A stretch of DNA of 64,000 nt, taken from positions 682,001 to 746,000 of the forward strand of contig NZ_CP034448.1 in the NCBI RefSeq assembly GCF_003952465.1, written 5' to 3'. Each line of letters begins with the position of its first letter. Position 1 is the first letter of the stretch. Positions 26,138 through 34,747 of this stretch are shown one piece after another. The stretch is from Mesorhizobium sp. M1B.F.Ca.ET.045.04.1.1. GTDB taxonomy: Bacteria > Pseudomonadota > Alphaproteobacteria > Rhizobiales > Rhizobiaceae. The position numbers and the translations under genes are program-made. The notes under the pieces were generated by a model. It was not told where the DNA came from. It worked only from the letters and a program-made list of their open reading frames with translations, and did not search any database.

Positions 26138-27631
26138 ATGACGAGTGAAGTCCTGTCCACGGATGAAAAGGCACGCCCGGAGACGGTGAGTTCGCCGCGC
26201 CGGGTGCCGTTGTCGCGCGGCCTGTCGACGAAGCTTCTTTTGCTCACCATCGTCTTCGTGCTGCTCGCCGAAATCCTGATCTTCCTGCCCTGGATCGCCA
26301 GCTACCGGGTGAACTGGCTGAAGGAACGGCTGAGCACCGCCGCCGCCGTGTCGATCGTCTTGTTGCAGGGCGAGCCCAACTCGCTGTCGCACACCGCCCA
26401 GAACGACGTGCTGATGGCGATCGGCGCCAAGGCGATCGCGGTGCGCGACGGCGGCGTCTCGCGGCTTCTGGTCGTGGCCGACATGCCGCCGAAGGTCGAC
26501 GAGCATGTCGACATCGCCAATGTCGGCCTCGTCAACGGCATGACCGGCGCGCTGGAGACACTGTTCGCCGGCGGCAACCGAATGCTGCGAGTCTTCGGGC
26601 CGGTCGGCGACAGCGACAAGGAATTCGAGCTGATCATGCCGGACTACAGTCTGCGCAACGCGATGCTGCGCTATTCGCGCAACGTCGCCGTCGTCTCGCT
26701 GCTGATCTCGCTGTTCACCGCCATGCTCGTCTACGCGGCGATCGACCTGATCATGATCGGCCCGATCCGCACCATGACGCGCTCGATCCTGTCCTTCTCC
26801 GAGGCGCCTGACGATCCCGGGCGAATAATCTGCCCGACGGAGCGTTCCGACGAGATCGGCGTCGCCGAGCGCGAGCTGGCGCAGATGCAGGACCGGCTGC
26901 AGAAGATGCTTTCCGAGCAGAAGCACCTCGCCGATCTCGGCCTCGCGGTGTCGAAGATCAACCACGACATGCGCAACATCCTCGCTTCCGCGCAGCTGAT
27001 GTCGGATCGCCTGCGCCAGGTGAAGGACCCGACCGTGCAGTCTTTCGCGCCGAAGCTCCTTCGCGCGCTCGACCGCGCCGTCGCCTATTCGGAAGGCGTG
27101 CTCGCCTATGGCCGCACGCAGGAGCCGGCGCCGTCGCGCCGCCGCTTGCGGCTGCGCCAGCTGGTCGACGACGTGCACGGCCTGCTCGACATCGAGGAAG
27201 GCATCGAGTTCATCAATGCCGTCGATCTCACCTTCGAGGTCGATGCCGATTCCGACCAGCTGTTCCGCGTGCTCACCAATCTCTGCCGCAATTCGGTGCA
27301 GGCGATGGCAGCCGATACCGAGAGCGCGGTGGTCCGCCGTCTCGCCGTCTCGGCCGAGCGCTCGGGCAGCGTCAGCCGCATCACCGTCACCGACACCGGG
27401 CCCGGCCTGCCGCCCAAGGCGCGCGAGAACCTTTTCGCGGCCTTCCGCGGCTCGGCGCGCAGCGGCGGCACCGGGCTGGGTCTTGCGATCGCCCATGAGC
27501 TGGTCCGCGCCCATGGCGGCACGGTGGAGCTTGTCGAATCGATCGGCGGCCGCACGGTCTTCGCCGTCACCATCCCCGACCAGCCGGTGCGGCTCGACCA
27601 GGCGCGCGGAAGTTTGCGCCGACCTGCCTGA
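26138..27631 (+). CDS. Orphan membrane sensor histidine kinase
   Basis: 497 residues. Two transmembrane helices (TKLLLLTIVFVLLAEILIFL at about 30 and NVAVVSLLISLFTAMLVYAA at about 190) enclose a periplasmic sensor region of about 140 residues with no recognised fold. A HAMP region follows, then the H-box with KINHDMRNILASAQLMSDRL (His phosphoacceptor), an N-box LTNLCRNSVQAM, G1 TDTGPGLP and G2 GGTGLGLAI. All catalytic motifs are intact. No response regulator gene adjoins it, so its partner is encoded elsewhere. ATG 26138 is chosen; an in-frame extension to 25994 has no family character. Confidence 0.9.
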   Translation: MTSEVLSTDEKARPETVSSPRRVPLSRGLSTKLLLLTIVFVLLAEILIFLPWIASYRVNWLKERLSTAAAVSIVLLQGEPNSLSHTAQNDVLMAIGAKAIAVRDGGVSRLLVVADMPPKVDEHVDIANVGLVNGMTGALETLFAGGNRMLRVFGPVGDSDKEFELIMPDYSLRNAMLRYSRNVAVVSLLISLFTAMLVYAAIDLIMIGPIRTMTRSILSFSEAPDDPGRIICPTERSDEIGVAERELAQMQDRLQKMLSEQKHLADLGLAVSKINHDMRNILASAQLMSDRLRQVKDPTVQSFAPKLLRALDRAVAYSEGVLAYGRTQEPAPSRRRLRLRQLVDDVHGLLDIEEGIEFINAVDLTFEVDADSDQLFRVLTNLCRNSVQAMAADTESAVVRRLAVSAERSGSVSRITVTDTGPGLPPKARENLFAAFRGSARSGGTGLGLAIAHELVRAHGGTVELVESIGGRTVFAVTIPDQPVRLDQARGSLRRPA

Positions 27632-27683
27632 GGTGTGCCACGATTCAGGTGAGGCCGGCCTGACCTGAATCTCGCCACACCTC
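27630..27683. terminator. Long hairpin at the end of the histidine kinase gene
   Basis: GAGGTGTG pairs with CACACCTC, and inside it GATTCAGGT pairs with ACCTGAATC around AGGCC-GGCCT. The left arm begins within the stop codon. There is no T-run, so the role may be mRNA 3' end protection rather than intrinsic termination. Confidence 0.6.
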
Positions 27684-27825
27684 CACATTGGCAAAACACC
27701 TGCGACAAAACTTTTGCCGGATCGGCTTGCTTTTCGCAAATTCAGTCGTTAGGGAACACTCCACATTTCGCGGCCGGTCTTTTTGACTGGGTCGCGGGGC
27801 TTGTGTGTCTTACACGGCCTGATGC

Positions 27826-27902
27826 GCGCCCGTAGCTCAGCTGGATAGAGCACCAGACTACGAATCTGGGGGTCAGGAGTTCGAATCTCTTCGGGCGCGC
27901 CA
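27826..27902 (+). tRNA. tRNA-Arg (anticodon ACG)
   Basis: 77 nt with CCA encoded. Acceptor stem GCGCCCG/CGGGCGC, D-arm GCTCAGCTGGATAGAGC, anticodon stem CCAGA/TCTGG around loop CTACGAA with anticodon ACG (27860-27862; A34 would be edited to inosine), and T-arm with GTTCGAATC. It decodes CGN arginine codons. Isolated gene; the sequence on its 3' side becomes accessory in character. Confidence 0.97.
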
Positions 27903-28070
27903 TAATTTCAAGGACTTAGCAGGGCGCCGCAGACCAGAGAGAGAAATTGGTCTGCCGAGCGCGAGGTCTTCTCGTCAGCATACGAGGCATCACCCTTGTG
28001 CCGAGAGGGACGGATGGCAGTCAAAGCAATTGCGGGACCTTTTGCTGCGCTTTCTGGAAAATGCCAGAGA
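27903..28070. other. Gap after tRNA-Arg with a short hairpin
   Basis: Contains GCAGACCA / TGGTCTGC (27929-27955, 8-bp stem), plausible as the tRNA terminator although no long T-run follows. No gene or attachment-site repeat of the tRNA 3' end is visible. Confidence 0.4.
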
Positions 28071-28497
28071 TTACGGGATGAGCAGAAGCTTGCCTGTCGT
28101 GGCGCGGCTTTCCATGTCGGCATGCGCCTGTGCTGCCTCGGCAAGCGGGTAGATGCCGCCGATCCTAACCTTCAGCTTTTCGCTTGTTATCCAGTCGAAT
28201 AGCTGACTGGAGCGAGCGTGAAGGAGTGCCGGAGTGTGGATATGATCGGAGAAGACGGCATAGCCGATCTTGATGCTCTTCGGCAGGCTCATGATATCGA
28301 GCGGACCGGGACCGCCGAGCGCCGGGCCGTACCAGCAGAAAGTGCCGGAACGGCGCAGTGAGTCGAGCGATCCCTGGAAGGTTTTCGGCCCTGAGCCGTC
28401 ATAGACGACGTGGACGCCGTCGCCGCCGGACAGGCGAAGCACCTCTTGCGCGAACTGCCCTTTGGTATCCTTGAGTAGCCATTACGACCGCTTTCAT
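28071..28497 (-). pseudogene. Quinone oxidoreductase/zinc-type alcohol dehydrogenase gene with internal deletion
   Basis: The start MKAVVMAT (ATG 28497, overlapping the stop of the hydrolase gene by ATGA) is typical of the quinone oxidoreductase (QOR) subfamily. After about 10 codons the frame is lost, and a second frame carries only the C-terminal third of such an enzyme: EVLRLSGGDGVHVVYDGSG, FCWYGPALGGPGP, and GGIYPLAEAAQAHADMESR near the end. About 180 residues, including most of the catalytic domain and the NADPH-binding start, are missing. It was the last gene of the Ohr-hydrolase-P460 operon and is now non-functional. Confidence 0.75.
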
Positions 28498-29270
28498 CGT
28501 GATGCCTCCGTAGCGGCCTTCTCGATCAGTCGCGCTACGGATTCGGGGTGCGACACCATCACCACATGCGAGGCGCCCTTGATAACCACGGTATCCCGCG
28601 AGTGGGCCCGAGCAGCCATGAAAGCCAAGGCTTCCGCCGGTATGTTCTTGTCGCCGTCTCCGTAGATGAACCAGGTCGGAAGCTTTTTCCACGCTGCTTC
28701 AGTTTGGATTTCATTCAGCGCAGCTTCTGCGATAGGCCTCTGCCCCGCGGCCGTCAGTCTGGCTTCGGCTTCGGGGACGTCGGCGGCGAACTGATCGTGG
28801 AATTTTTCCTGCTGGATGTAGAGATCCTTGCCTCCACTTGACAGGGTGACCGGCGGCGCGAGGGTCGGACCGAGCGTGCTGCCGGGAAATTTGCCGGCGA
28901 GTTGCACGGCGGTCTCGCCCGCATCAGGCGCGAAGGCCGCGACATAGACCAGCGTCTTGACGTTCGCATGGCCTTCGGCCGCGTCGCTGATGACGGAGCC
29001 GCCGTAGGAATGGCCAACGAGGACAACAGGCGATTTGATAGAACCAAGGATGTCGGCGACGTAGCCGGCGTCACTTTTGACGCCACGCAGCGGATTAGCG
29101 ACAGCTACGACGGGATAGCCATCCTTCTCCAGGATTTTAACGACGCCGTTCCAGCTCGACGAATCGGCGAATGCGCCATGAACCAAAACGACGGTGGGTT
29201 TGTTGGTCTGCGCATATGCATTGCCGAACAAGGCGCTGGCAATTGCCAAGGCTGCAAATAGTATTTTCAT
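28494..29270 (-). CDS. Exported alpha/beta hydrolase (serine nucleophile)
   Basis: 258 residues. A Sec signal peptide (ILFAALAIASALFGNAYAQ) directs it to the periplasm. Oxyanion-hole motif VLVHGAFADSSSW; nucleophile elbow VLVGHSYGGSVISDA with Ser; acidic residue near YGDGDKNIP; catalytic His near IKGASHVVMVSHPE. It belongs to the RsbQ/MhpC-like or esterase group; substrate unknown. ATG 29270 has AAGGA upstream; a longer frame to 29348 has no sense upstream of the signal. Fourth gene of a minus-strand operon with Ohr, a Tat-exported hydrolase and cytochrome P460. Confidence 0.87.
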   Translation of the reverse strand: MKILFAALAIASALFGNAYAQTNKPTVVLVHGAFADSSSWNGVVKILEKDGYPVVAVANPLRGVKSDAGYVADILGSIKSPVVLVGHSYGGSVISDAAEGHANVKTLVYVAAFAPDAGETAVQLAGKFPGSTLGPTLAPPVTLSSGGKDLYIQQEKFHDQFAADVPEAEARLTAAGQRPIAEAALNEIQTEAAWKKLPTWFIYGDGDKNIPAEALAFMAARAHSRDTVVIKGASHVVMVSHPESVARLIEKAATEASR

Positions 29271-29396
29271 CCGACATGTTCCTTCATGGTTGATTGAATC
29301 GGCCGACTGGGCCGGCCAGGCGATGGGAAGACCGGATTTCTCCGGCAATGGCCGCAGGCCTCTGGTCTCCCGCGGGAATCCATGGATCGGTCCTGG

Positions 29397-29909
29397 TTAC
29401 GGCGCGTAACGCGTGAAGACATGGTCGTGTCCCCGAACGCGCGCCTCATGGCAAGCGAAGCAGGTCTGGTGCTGAGCCTCATCGACCGGTTTGCCGTCGA
29501 CGAACCTGCCGAAGCCCCACCCGCCCGTGGCCGCATATTTCTTCGAATCCTTGACCATGACTTGGACGGTCGTCGCTGCCCCGGGAACAGAAGCGGGTTC
29601 AAATTCGGGCGATTGCACCCGCTTCCATGCCAGCTTGACGAGAACAGTGCCGTCCGGGAACGGCAGCGTGCCAGCACGATAAGCTTCGATTGCAACCGAA
29701 TTGCCGACGACTGCACGAAGCTCGTTCAGCGGGTCCGCTTCCAACGCCGGGGCGACCAGTTTCCAGCCTCGGTAACCGTCGGGGATTGTCACGCCATAGA
29801 TCGGCGACGCATTCGTCGCCTCCGAACCCGCGCCGGCTCCAAGCGCATCACCCGCCGCAGTGACGAAGATCGCCGCCAGCACGGCCAATGCGAGATTAAC
29901 GCGTCTCAT
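29397..29909 (-). CDS. Cytochrome P460 family protein
   Basis: 170 residues with a signal peptide (LALAVLAAIFVTAAGDALG) and a single c-type haem site CFACH near residue 154. P460-family features: YRGWKLVAPAL, FPDGTVLVKLAWKR, and WGFGRFVDGKP. Cytochromes P460 oxidise hydroxylamine through a Lys-crosslinked haem, but many relatives in heterotrophs lack proof of this chemistry. The lysine cross-link in this copy cannot be confirmed by eye. Periplasmic; third gene of the stress-type operon. Confidence 0.85.
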   Translation of the reverse strand: MRRVNLALAVLAAIFVTAAGDALGAGAGSEATNASPIYGVTIPDGYRGWKLVAPALEADPLNELRAVVGNSVAIEAYRAGTLPFPDGTVLVKLAWKRVQSPEFEPASVPGAATTVQVMVKDSKKYAATGGWGFGRFVDGKPVDEAQHQTCFACHEARVRGHDHVFTRYAP

Positions 29910-29933
29910 TGCAATGTTCCTTCTGTCGAGTGG

Positions 29934-30995
29934 CTAGAACCGGTTGACGTCGATGACTGCCTGGGCGAAGGCCTGTGGTGCCTCCTGCGGCAGGTTGTGA
30001 CCGATGCCGCCCGTGATCAGCCGGTGCTCGTACTTGCCGGAAAATCGCTTGGCGTAGACGCCGGGGTCCGGATGCGGCGCGCCATTGGCGTCGCCCTCCA
30101 TCGTAATCGTCGGCACGCCGATCATTGGAGACGTGGCGAGCTGTTTTTCCAGGTCGTCGTATTTGGGTTCGCCTGCGGCGAGGCCGAGACGCCACCGGTA
30201 ATTGTGGATGACGATGTCGACATGGTCCGGATTGGCGAAGGCTGCCGCACTCAAGGCGAAGGTGGCATCGTCGAACTTCCACTGCGGGGAGGCGAGCCTC
30301 CAGATCAGCTTGGCGAAGTCGGCCGTATTTTTCGCATAGCCTGCACGGCCACGTTCGGTGGCGAAATAGAACTGATACCACCATTGGAGCTCGGCCTGCG
30401 GTGGCAGCGGCGCCATGTTGGCCGCCTGACTGCCGATCAGATATCCGCTGACAGACACCATGGCCTTGCAGCGCTCCGGCCAGAGCGCGGCGACGATGTT
30501 GGCGGTCCGTGCCCCCCAGTCGTAGCCCGCAACGACCGCCTTCTGAATCCCGAGGCCATCCATCATGGCGATGAGGTCGACGGCAAGTGCCGCCTGCTGG
30601 CCGTTTCGGACGGTAGCGTCCGACAGGAAGCGCGTCGTGCCGTAACCGCGCAGATAGGGCACGATCACGCGGTAACCTGCATCCGCAAGCAGCGGTACGA
30701 CGTCGGCATAGCTGTAGATGTCATAGGGCCAGCCGTGCAGAAGGATGACTGGAGGGCCGTCCGAAGGGCCGTCCTCGGCATATCCAACCTTCAGCAGGCC
30801 CGCGTCGATTTGCTTCAGCGACGCAAATGAAGTCCGCGGCTTTATGGAGCCTGAGGCGATGTCTTCCGGATCGCCCCCTTGTGCGCTCGCACCACTGATC
30901 GCGCCGAGTTGCGCAGCCGCCAAGGTCGCGGCGGCGATGCCGAACAGTCGCCGGCGGGAATGGTCGATGTCTTCCGGAGTTCTGATTGCATTCAT
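29934..30995 (-). CDS. Tat-exported epoxide-hydrolase-like alpha/beta hydrolase
   Basis: 353 residues. N-terminus SRRRLFGIAAATLAAAQ is a twin-arginine signal; cleavage is expected after ASAQG. Alpha/beta motifs: LLHGWPYDIYSY (an HGWP oxyanion motif as in epoxide hydrolases), nucleophile elbow VVAGYDWGARTANI with Asp in place of Ser, and a C-terminal ITGGIGHNLPQEAP with the catalytic His. An aspartate nucleophile points to epoxide hydrolase or haloalkane dehalogenase chemistry. Exported folded and cofactor-free, second gene of the operon after Ohr. Substrate unknown. Confidence 0.88.
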   Translation of the reverse strand: MNAIRTPEDIDHSRRRLFGIAAATLAAAQLGAISGASAQGGDPEDIASGSIKPRTSFASLKQIDAGLLKVGYAEDGPSDGPPVILLHGWPYDIYSYADVVPLLADAGYRVIVPYLRGYGTTRFLSDATVRNGQQAALAVDLIAMMDGLGIQKAVVAGYDWGARTANIVAALWPERCKAMVSVSGYLIGSQAANMAPLPPQAELQWWYQFYFATERGRAGYAKNTADFAKLIWRLASPQWKFDDATFALSAAAFANPDHVDIVIHNYRWRLGLAAGEPKYDDLEKQLATSPMIGVPTITMEGDANGAPHPDPGVYAKRFSGKYEHRLITGGIGHNLPQEAPQAFAQAVIDVNRF

Positions 30996-31052
30996 TGCTG
31001 CACCGCCTTGCTGTGAGGTTTCGTCAGGGCCGACCGACAGTCGGGATCGAGG

Positions 31053-31469
31053 CTAGATCAGGTTAATTTCGACATCGATGTTGCCGCGTGTGGCCTTCGA
31101 GTAGGGACAGGTCTGATGGGCCGCGTCGACGACCGCTCGTGCGACGTCGCGGTCGAGACCCGGCAGGCTCACATTGAGGCGTGCGCTGAGGAAGTAGGCA
31201 CCTTCATCGACGTTCAGATCCACCTCGGCGTCGATTGCTGTGCCGGCAAGCAGCGCGACGTTCATCTTACGGGCGGCGATCGCCATCGCTCCCTCGAAGC
31301 AGGCCGACCAGCCGGCCGCAAACAGCTGTTCCGGATTGGTGCCGCTGCCCTGACCTCCGGGTGTCGAGAGCCGGATATCCAGCCTCCCGTCGGAGCTGCG
31401 GGATGCTCCGTCCCGACCGCCGGTAGTGCGGACTTTGCCAGTGTAGAGCCGTTTTGTTTGTGCGGGCAT
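31053..31469 (-). CDS. ohr: Organic hydroperoxide resistance protein (Ohr/OsmC family)
   Basis: 138-residue thiol peroxidase that reduces organic hydroperoxides in the cytosol with dihydrolipoyl groups. Both redox cysteines are present: SACFEGAM (peroxidatic) and QTCPYSKATRGN (resolving), with the Ohr-type N-terminus LYTGKVRTTGGRDG. ATG 31469 has GGAGA six bases upstream; a GTG at 31475 is less likely. First gene of a minus-strand operon, divergent from a large winged-helix regulator instead of the usual OhrR. Confidence 0.95.
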   Translation of the reverse strand: MPAQTKRLYTGKVRTTGGRDGASRSSDGRLDIRLSTPGGQGSGTNPEQLFAAGWSACFEGAMAIAARKMNVALLAGTAIDAEVDLNVDEGAYFLSARLNVSLPGLDRDVARAVVDAAHQTCPYSKATRGNIDVEINLI

Positions 31470-31706
31470 GATCACTCTCCGTTGGTCGATGGAAGGCTGT
31501 GCTGCTTCGACACATAGAGAGATGTCGCCCTGCTGGCCCGTTATGCGTTATGAGGAGCTGTTAGTGCTCGCCAGCAGCAGCAAGTCTCGCCGCAGATCGT
31601 CACTCGGCGCGAATCTGTCCTGAGGGAAAGCCCTTCTGCGAGCCGGGATCCTCCTCAATCAGGCGAAGGATGACTCCATGATACGATCGGAGCCGCGACA
31701 AGCGAC
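31470..31706. promoter_or_regulatory. Divergent promoter region, ohr operon versus winged-helix regulator
   Basis: 237 non-coding bases serving both directions. No dyad strong enough to name as an operator is seen. The regulator's ATG (31707) has no clear Shine-Dalgarno. Confidence 0.4.
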
Positions 31707-34532
31707 ATGATATCGTTTGGTCCTTTCACTCTGGTTGCGAACGAACGGCTCCTCCTGCGCCAGGGCGCGCCGGTTGACCTAGGCGCACGCGCCTTCGACA
31801 TCCTGACCATTTTAGCTGCCCGCCCAAACGAGGTCGTCAGCAAGAAGGATCTGTTGGCTCATGTCTGGCCCGATGTCACTGTGGAGGAGGGTAGCCTGCG
31901 ATTTCACATGGCCAACCTGCGAAAAGCCTTAGGCGATGGCAAGGAGGGCGCGCGCTACATCGCTACCTTGGCCGGACGAGGCTACTGCTTTGTGGCACCG
32001 ATCTCGCGATCAGGCAGTCGAAACGATGTGCACAGCGAGGTCGCCGCCAGCTATCACGCCAATCTACCAAGCCGGCTCATTCGTATGGTGGGTCGAGTCG
32101 ATGATGCCATCGCGCTTTCAACCCAGCTCATTGCCACGCGCTTCGTCACAATCGTCGGCACGGGTGGGGTCGGCAAGACCACTGTTGCGGTGGCGGTCGG
32201 GCATGATCTGATCGAGATGTTCGCCGGCGCCGTGCACTTCGTCGATCTAGGCGCGCTCGGCGATCCCAGCCTGGTCGCAACAACGGTGGCCTCGACGCTG
32301 GGGTTGTCACCACAGTCCGACGACGCCATCTCCGAGCTGATCGCCTATCTCGCGGGGCGGCGGACCTTCGTGATCCTCGATACCTGCGAGCATGTCATCG
32401 ATGCGGCTGCAGTCCTGGCAACCCGTATCTTCGCCGACACGCCGCAGACTCACATCCTCACGACGAGTCGCGAGCCGCTTCTGGTCGAAGGGGAGAACGT
32501 TTACAAGCTGGCGCCGCTGGCATACCCGCCGGACGATCCGGAGCTCACGGCGTCAGTTGCGCAGGGCTTCCCTGCATCCCAGCTGTTCGTGGAACGCGCC
32601 GCGGCGAGCGGCGCTCGCCTCGATCTCGACGATGCGGATGCCAAGGTCGTGGCCAAAATATGCCGGAAGCTTGACGGCATGCCGCTCGCGATCGAGCTGG
32701 CGGCCGGACGGGTTGCGAGCTACGGCCTTCATAAGACCGCGGCCCTTCTCGACGAGCGGCTGACCCTGCTGTGGCCGGGGCAGCGCACCGCCCCGCCGCG
32801 CCAGAAGACCCTCCAGGCCACCTTGGACTGGAGCTTCGGGCTTCTGTCCGAGTTCGAGCGTCTGGTGCTTCGCCGGCTCGCCGTGTTCGTTGGCCACTTT
32901 TCGATTGAGGCCGCCCTGGCGATCGTGACGAGCCCCACCGCTGACGAGACTCTGGTGTTTGGTGCCATCGACAGCCTCGTAGCCAAGTCGATGATCGCGG
33001 CAAGACCGGCCGGCGCAACAATGCGTTATCGGCTGCTCGATACGACGCGGGCCTATGCCCTCCAACTCGACGTCCATGATGCCGAACTCACGGAGCTGGC
33101 CGCCCGCCACGTCACCTACTATCTGCGATGGCTGGAGGAGACTGGAACTGAATGGCCGACCTTGTCGAGCGCGGCGCAGCGCGCTCTTCACCTCGCCGGC
33201 ATTGCGAATGTGCGAGCGGCCTTGGAATGGTGCTTCGGGCCAAACGGGAACACTCAGCTCGGCATCCGGCTTGCCACTGCCGCAGCTCCGGTCTTCCTGT
33301 CGATGTCCTTGCTCACCGAATGCCACCGCTGGGCTGCCCAGGCAATTCTCGCTCTCGACAACAGCACACATGGAGGGCCCGACGAGATGCGTCTTCAGGC
33401 GGCCTCGGGTGTATCCCTGATGTTCACGCGCGGAGGACAGGACGCTGCGCGTGCGGCATTGAACAGAAGCTTCGCCATTGCCGAGGAGCGAGGCAATGCG
33501 CTCGATCAGCTTCAGGTTTTGGGTCCATTGCAGATGTTCCACCTGCGCACGGGAGGATTCAGGACGGCGCTCCGCTATGCGGAGCGCTGCTCCGTCATCG
33601 CTGGCGCTATCAAGGACTCCGTGTCCACGACATTGGCGCACTCGTTGATGGGAATCTCGCTTCATCTGAACGGGGAGCATGGCCGTGCGCGGACTGCGCT
33701 CGAAGAGGCGCTGCGATGTGGCCCTCGCTCTGACCGGACCACGACGAACTATCTCGGCTTTGACGGCAGAATTCTCGCCGACGCGATTCTGGCCCGGACA
33801 CTCTGGCTGCAAGGCTATCCGGATCGGGCGGTGGAGCGTGCGCTGCTGACAGTCAAGGATGCGGAAACCTTGGACCATCCGCTAACGCTCTCCATCGCTC
33901 TGGTCTGGGCAGTTTCCGTGTTGGTCTGGGTCGGTGATTTCGACCGCGCGGAGGAGCACATCGATCGTCTTTTCTCCTGCGCCGAGCTGCACTCTCTAAG
34001 GCCTTACCTCACAGTCGGGCGAGGCTTCCAAGGAGAGCTCGCCATTCGTCGAGGCGATGCAGAAAGCGGGGTTCGGAGCCTGCAACGCGTTCTTCAGGAC
34101 CTTCATGCAGCCCCATACGAACTGCTCACAACGCCGCTCAGCATCGCGCTCGTTCAAGGCTTCGCCGCGACGGGCCGATTCGCGGAAGCCCTCGCACTAG
34201 TCAACGGGACAATCCGATCGGTCGAGGCAAATGGGGATCTTTGCTACATGCCGGAGTTGCTGCGGGGGAAGGCAAACCTCGTCCGCGTGACGAAGCCGGG
34301 TGCTGATGACGAGGCGGAATTGTATCTCAGGCGGTCGCTCGAAATGAGCCGCGGTCATGGCGCACGGGGGTGGGAGCTGCGCGCCGCGATGGACCTGGCT
34401 ACTCTTCTGGGCGCCCGCAGCCAATACGAAAGCGCCCGAGCTTTACTCCAACCGCTGTTCGAGCGTTTCGCGGAGGGCTTGGATACGGCTGATCTGAAGT
34501 CTGCCGCACGCCTGCTGGCGACGCTGCGCTAG
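31707..34532 (+). CDS. Winged-helix, NB-ARC-type NTPase, TPR-repeat regulator
   Basis: 941 residues. Residues 1-100 form an OmpR/PhoB-type winged helix (GARAFDILTILAARPNEVVS, KKDLLAHVWPDVTVEEGSLR, and the wing GRGYCFVAP). An NTPase follows: Walker A IVGTGGVGKTTVAVAVG near residue 150, Walker B FVILDTCEHV near 228, TTSREPLLVEGE as the sensor, and GMPLAIELAAGRV, the GLPLA-type motif of NB-ARC/STAND proteins. The remaining 500 residues are TPR-like helical repeats. Such proteins switch from ADP-bound resting to ATP-bound active forms on ligand binding. It faces the ohr operon and probably activates it; inducer unknown. No transmembrane segment. Confidence 0.9.
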   Translation: MISFGPFTLVANERLLLRQGAPVDLGARAFDILTILAARPNEVVSKKDLLAHVWPDVTVEEGSLRFHMANLRKALGDGKEGARYIATLAGRGYCFVAPISRSGSRNDVHSEVAASYHANLPSRLIRMVGRVDDAIALSTQLIATRFVTIVGTGGVGKTTVAVAVGHDLIEMFAGAVHFVDLGALGDPSLVATTVASTLGLSPQSDDAISELIAYLAGRRTFVILDTCEHVIDAAAVLATRIFADTPQTHILTTSREPLLVEGENVYKLAPLAYPPDDPELTASVAQGFPASQLFVERAAASGARLDLDDADAKVVAKICRKLDGMPLAIELAAGRVASYGLHKTAALLDERLTLLWPGQRTAPPRQKTLQATLDWSFGLLSEFERLVLRRLAVFVGHFSIEAALAIVTSPTADETLVFGAIDSLVAKSMIAARPAGATMRYRLLDTTRAYALQLDVHDAELTELAARHVTYYLRWLEETGTEWPTLSSAAQRALHLAGIANVRAALEWCFGPNGNTQLGIRLATAAAPVFLSMSLLTECHRWAAQAILALDNSTHGGPDEMRLQAASGVSLMFTRGGQDAARAALNRSFAIAEERGNALDQLQVLGPLQMFHLRTGGFRTALRYAERCSVIAGAIKDSVSTTLAHSLMGISLHLNGEHGRARTALEEALRCGPRSDRTTTNYLGFDGRILADAILARTLWLQGYPDRAVERALLTVKDAETLDHPLTLSIALVWAVSVLVWVGDFDRAEEHIDRLFSCAELHSLRPYLTVGRGFQGELAIRRGDAESGVRSLQRVLQDLHAAPYELLTTPLSIALVQGFAATGRFAEALALVNGTIRSVEANGDLCYMPELLRGKANLVRVTKPGADDEAELYLRRSLEMSRGHGARGWELRAAMDLATLLGARSQYESARALLQPLFERFAEGLDTADLKSAARLLATLR

Positions 34533-34546
34533 AGATGGCAGCCTAC

Positions 34547-34618
34547 CGACGTCGGCACATTAACGTTTAGTCCAAATATCGCCCCTTGAGCGACGTGGCC
34601 CGAAATCCAAATGCGGCT
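34547..34618. repeat. 72-nt direct repeat, left copy
   Basis: Matches 37963-38034 at 61 of 72 positions with no gap, in the same orientation. Shared blocks include CATTNACGTTT, TCCAAA and ATGCGGCT. Lies just after the winged-helix regulator gene, in a 215-base gap without a gene. Confidence 0.8.
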
Positions 34619-34747
34619 ACGTTGGATAGGTCCTGCAAGGTTCGAAGCTGCGCGAGCGGGAATTCGCCGCCCCCTTCCCAGGCCGACTAAGCACTGGGGA
34701 GACGAACGACAGGCAAGTGGCCGCCGGTCGCAGGTACCGCGCCGCGC

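Noticed and set aside
26114..27739. 541-codon minus-strand frame opposite the histidine kinase
   Set aside because: Composition typical of antisense frames (H, D, R, Q rich); all kinase motifs are on the plus strand.
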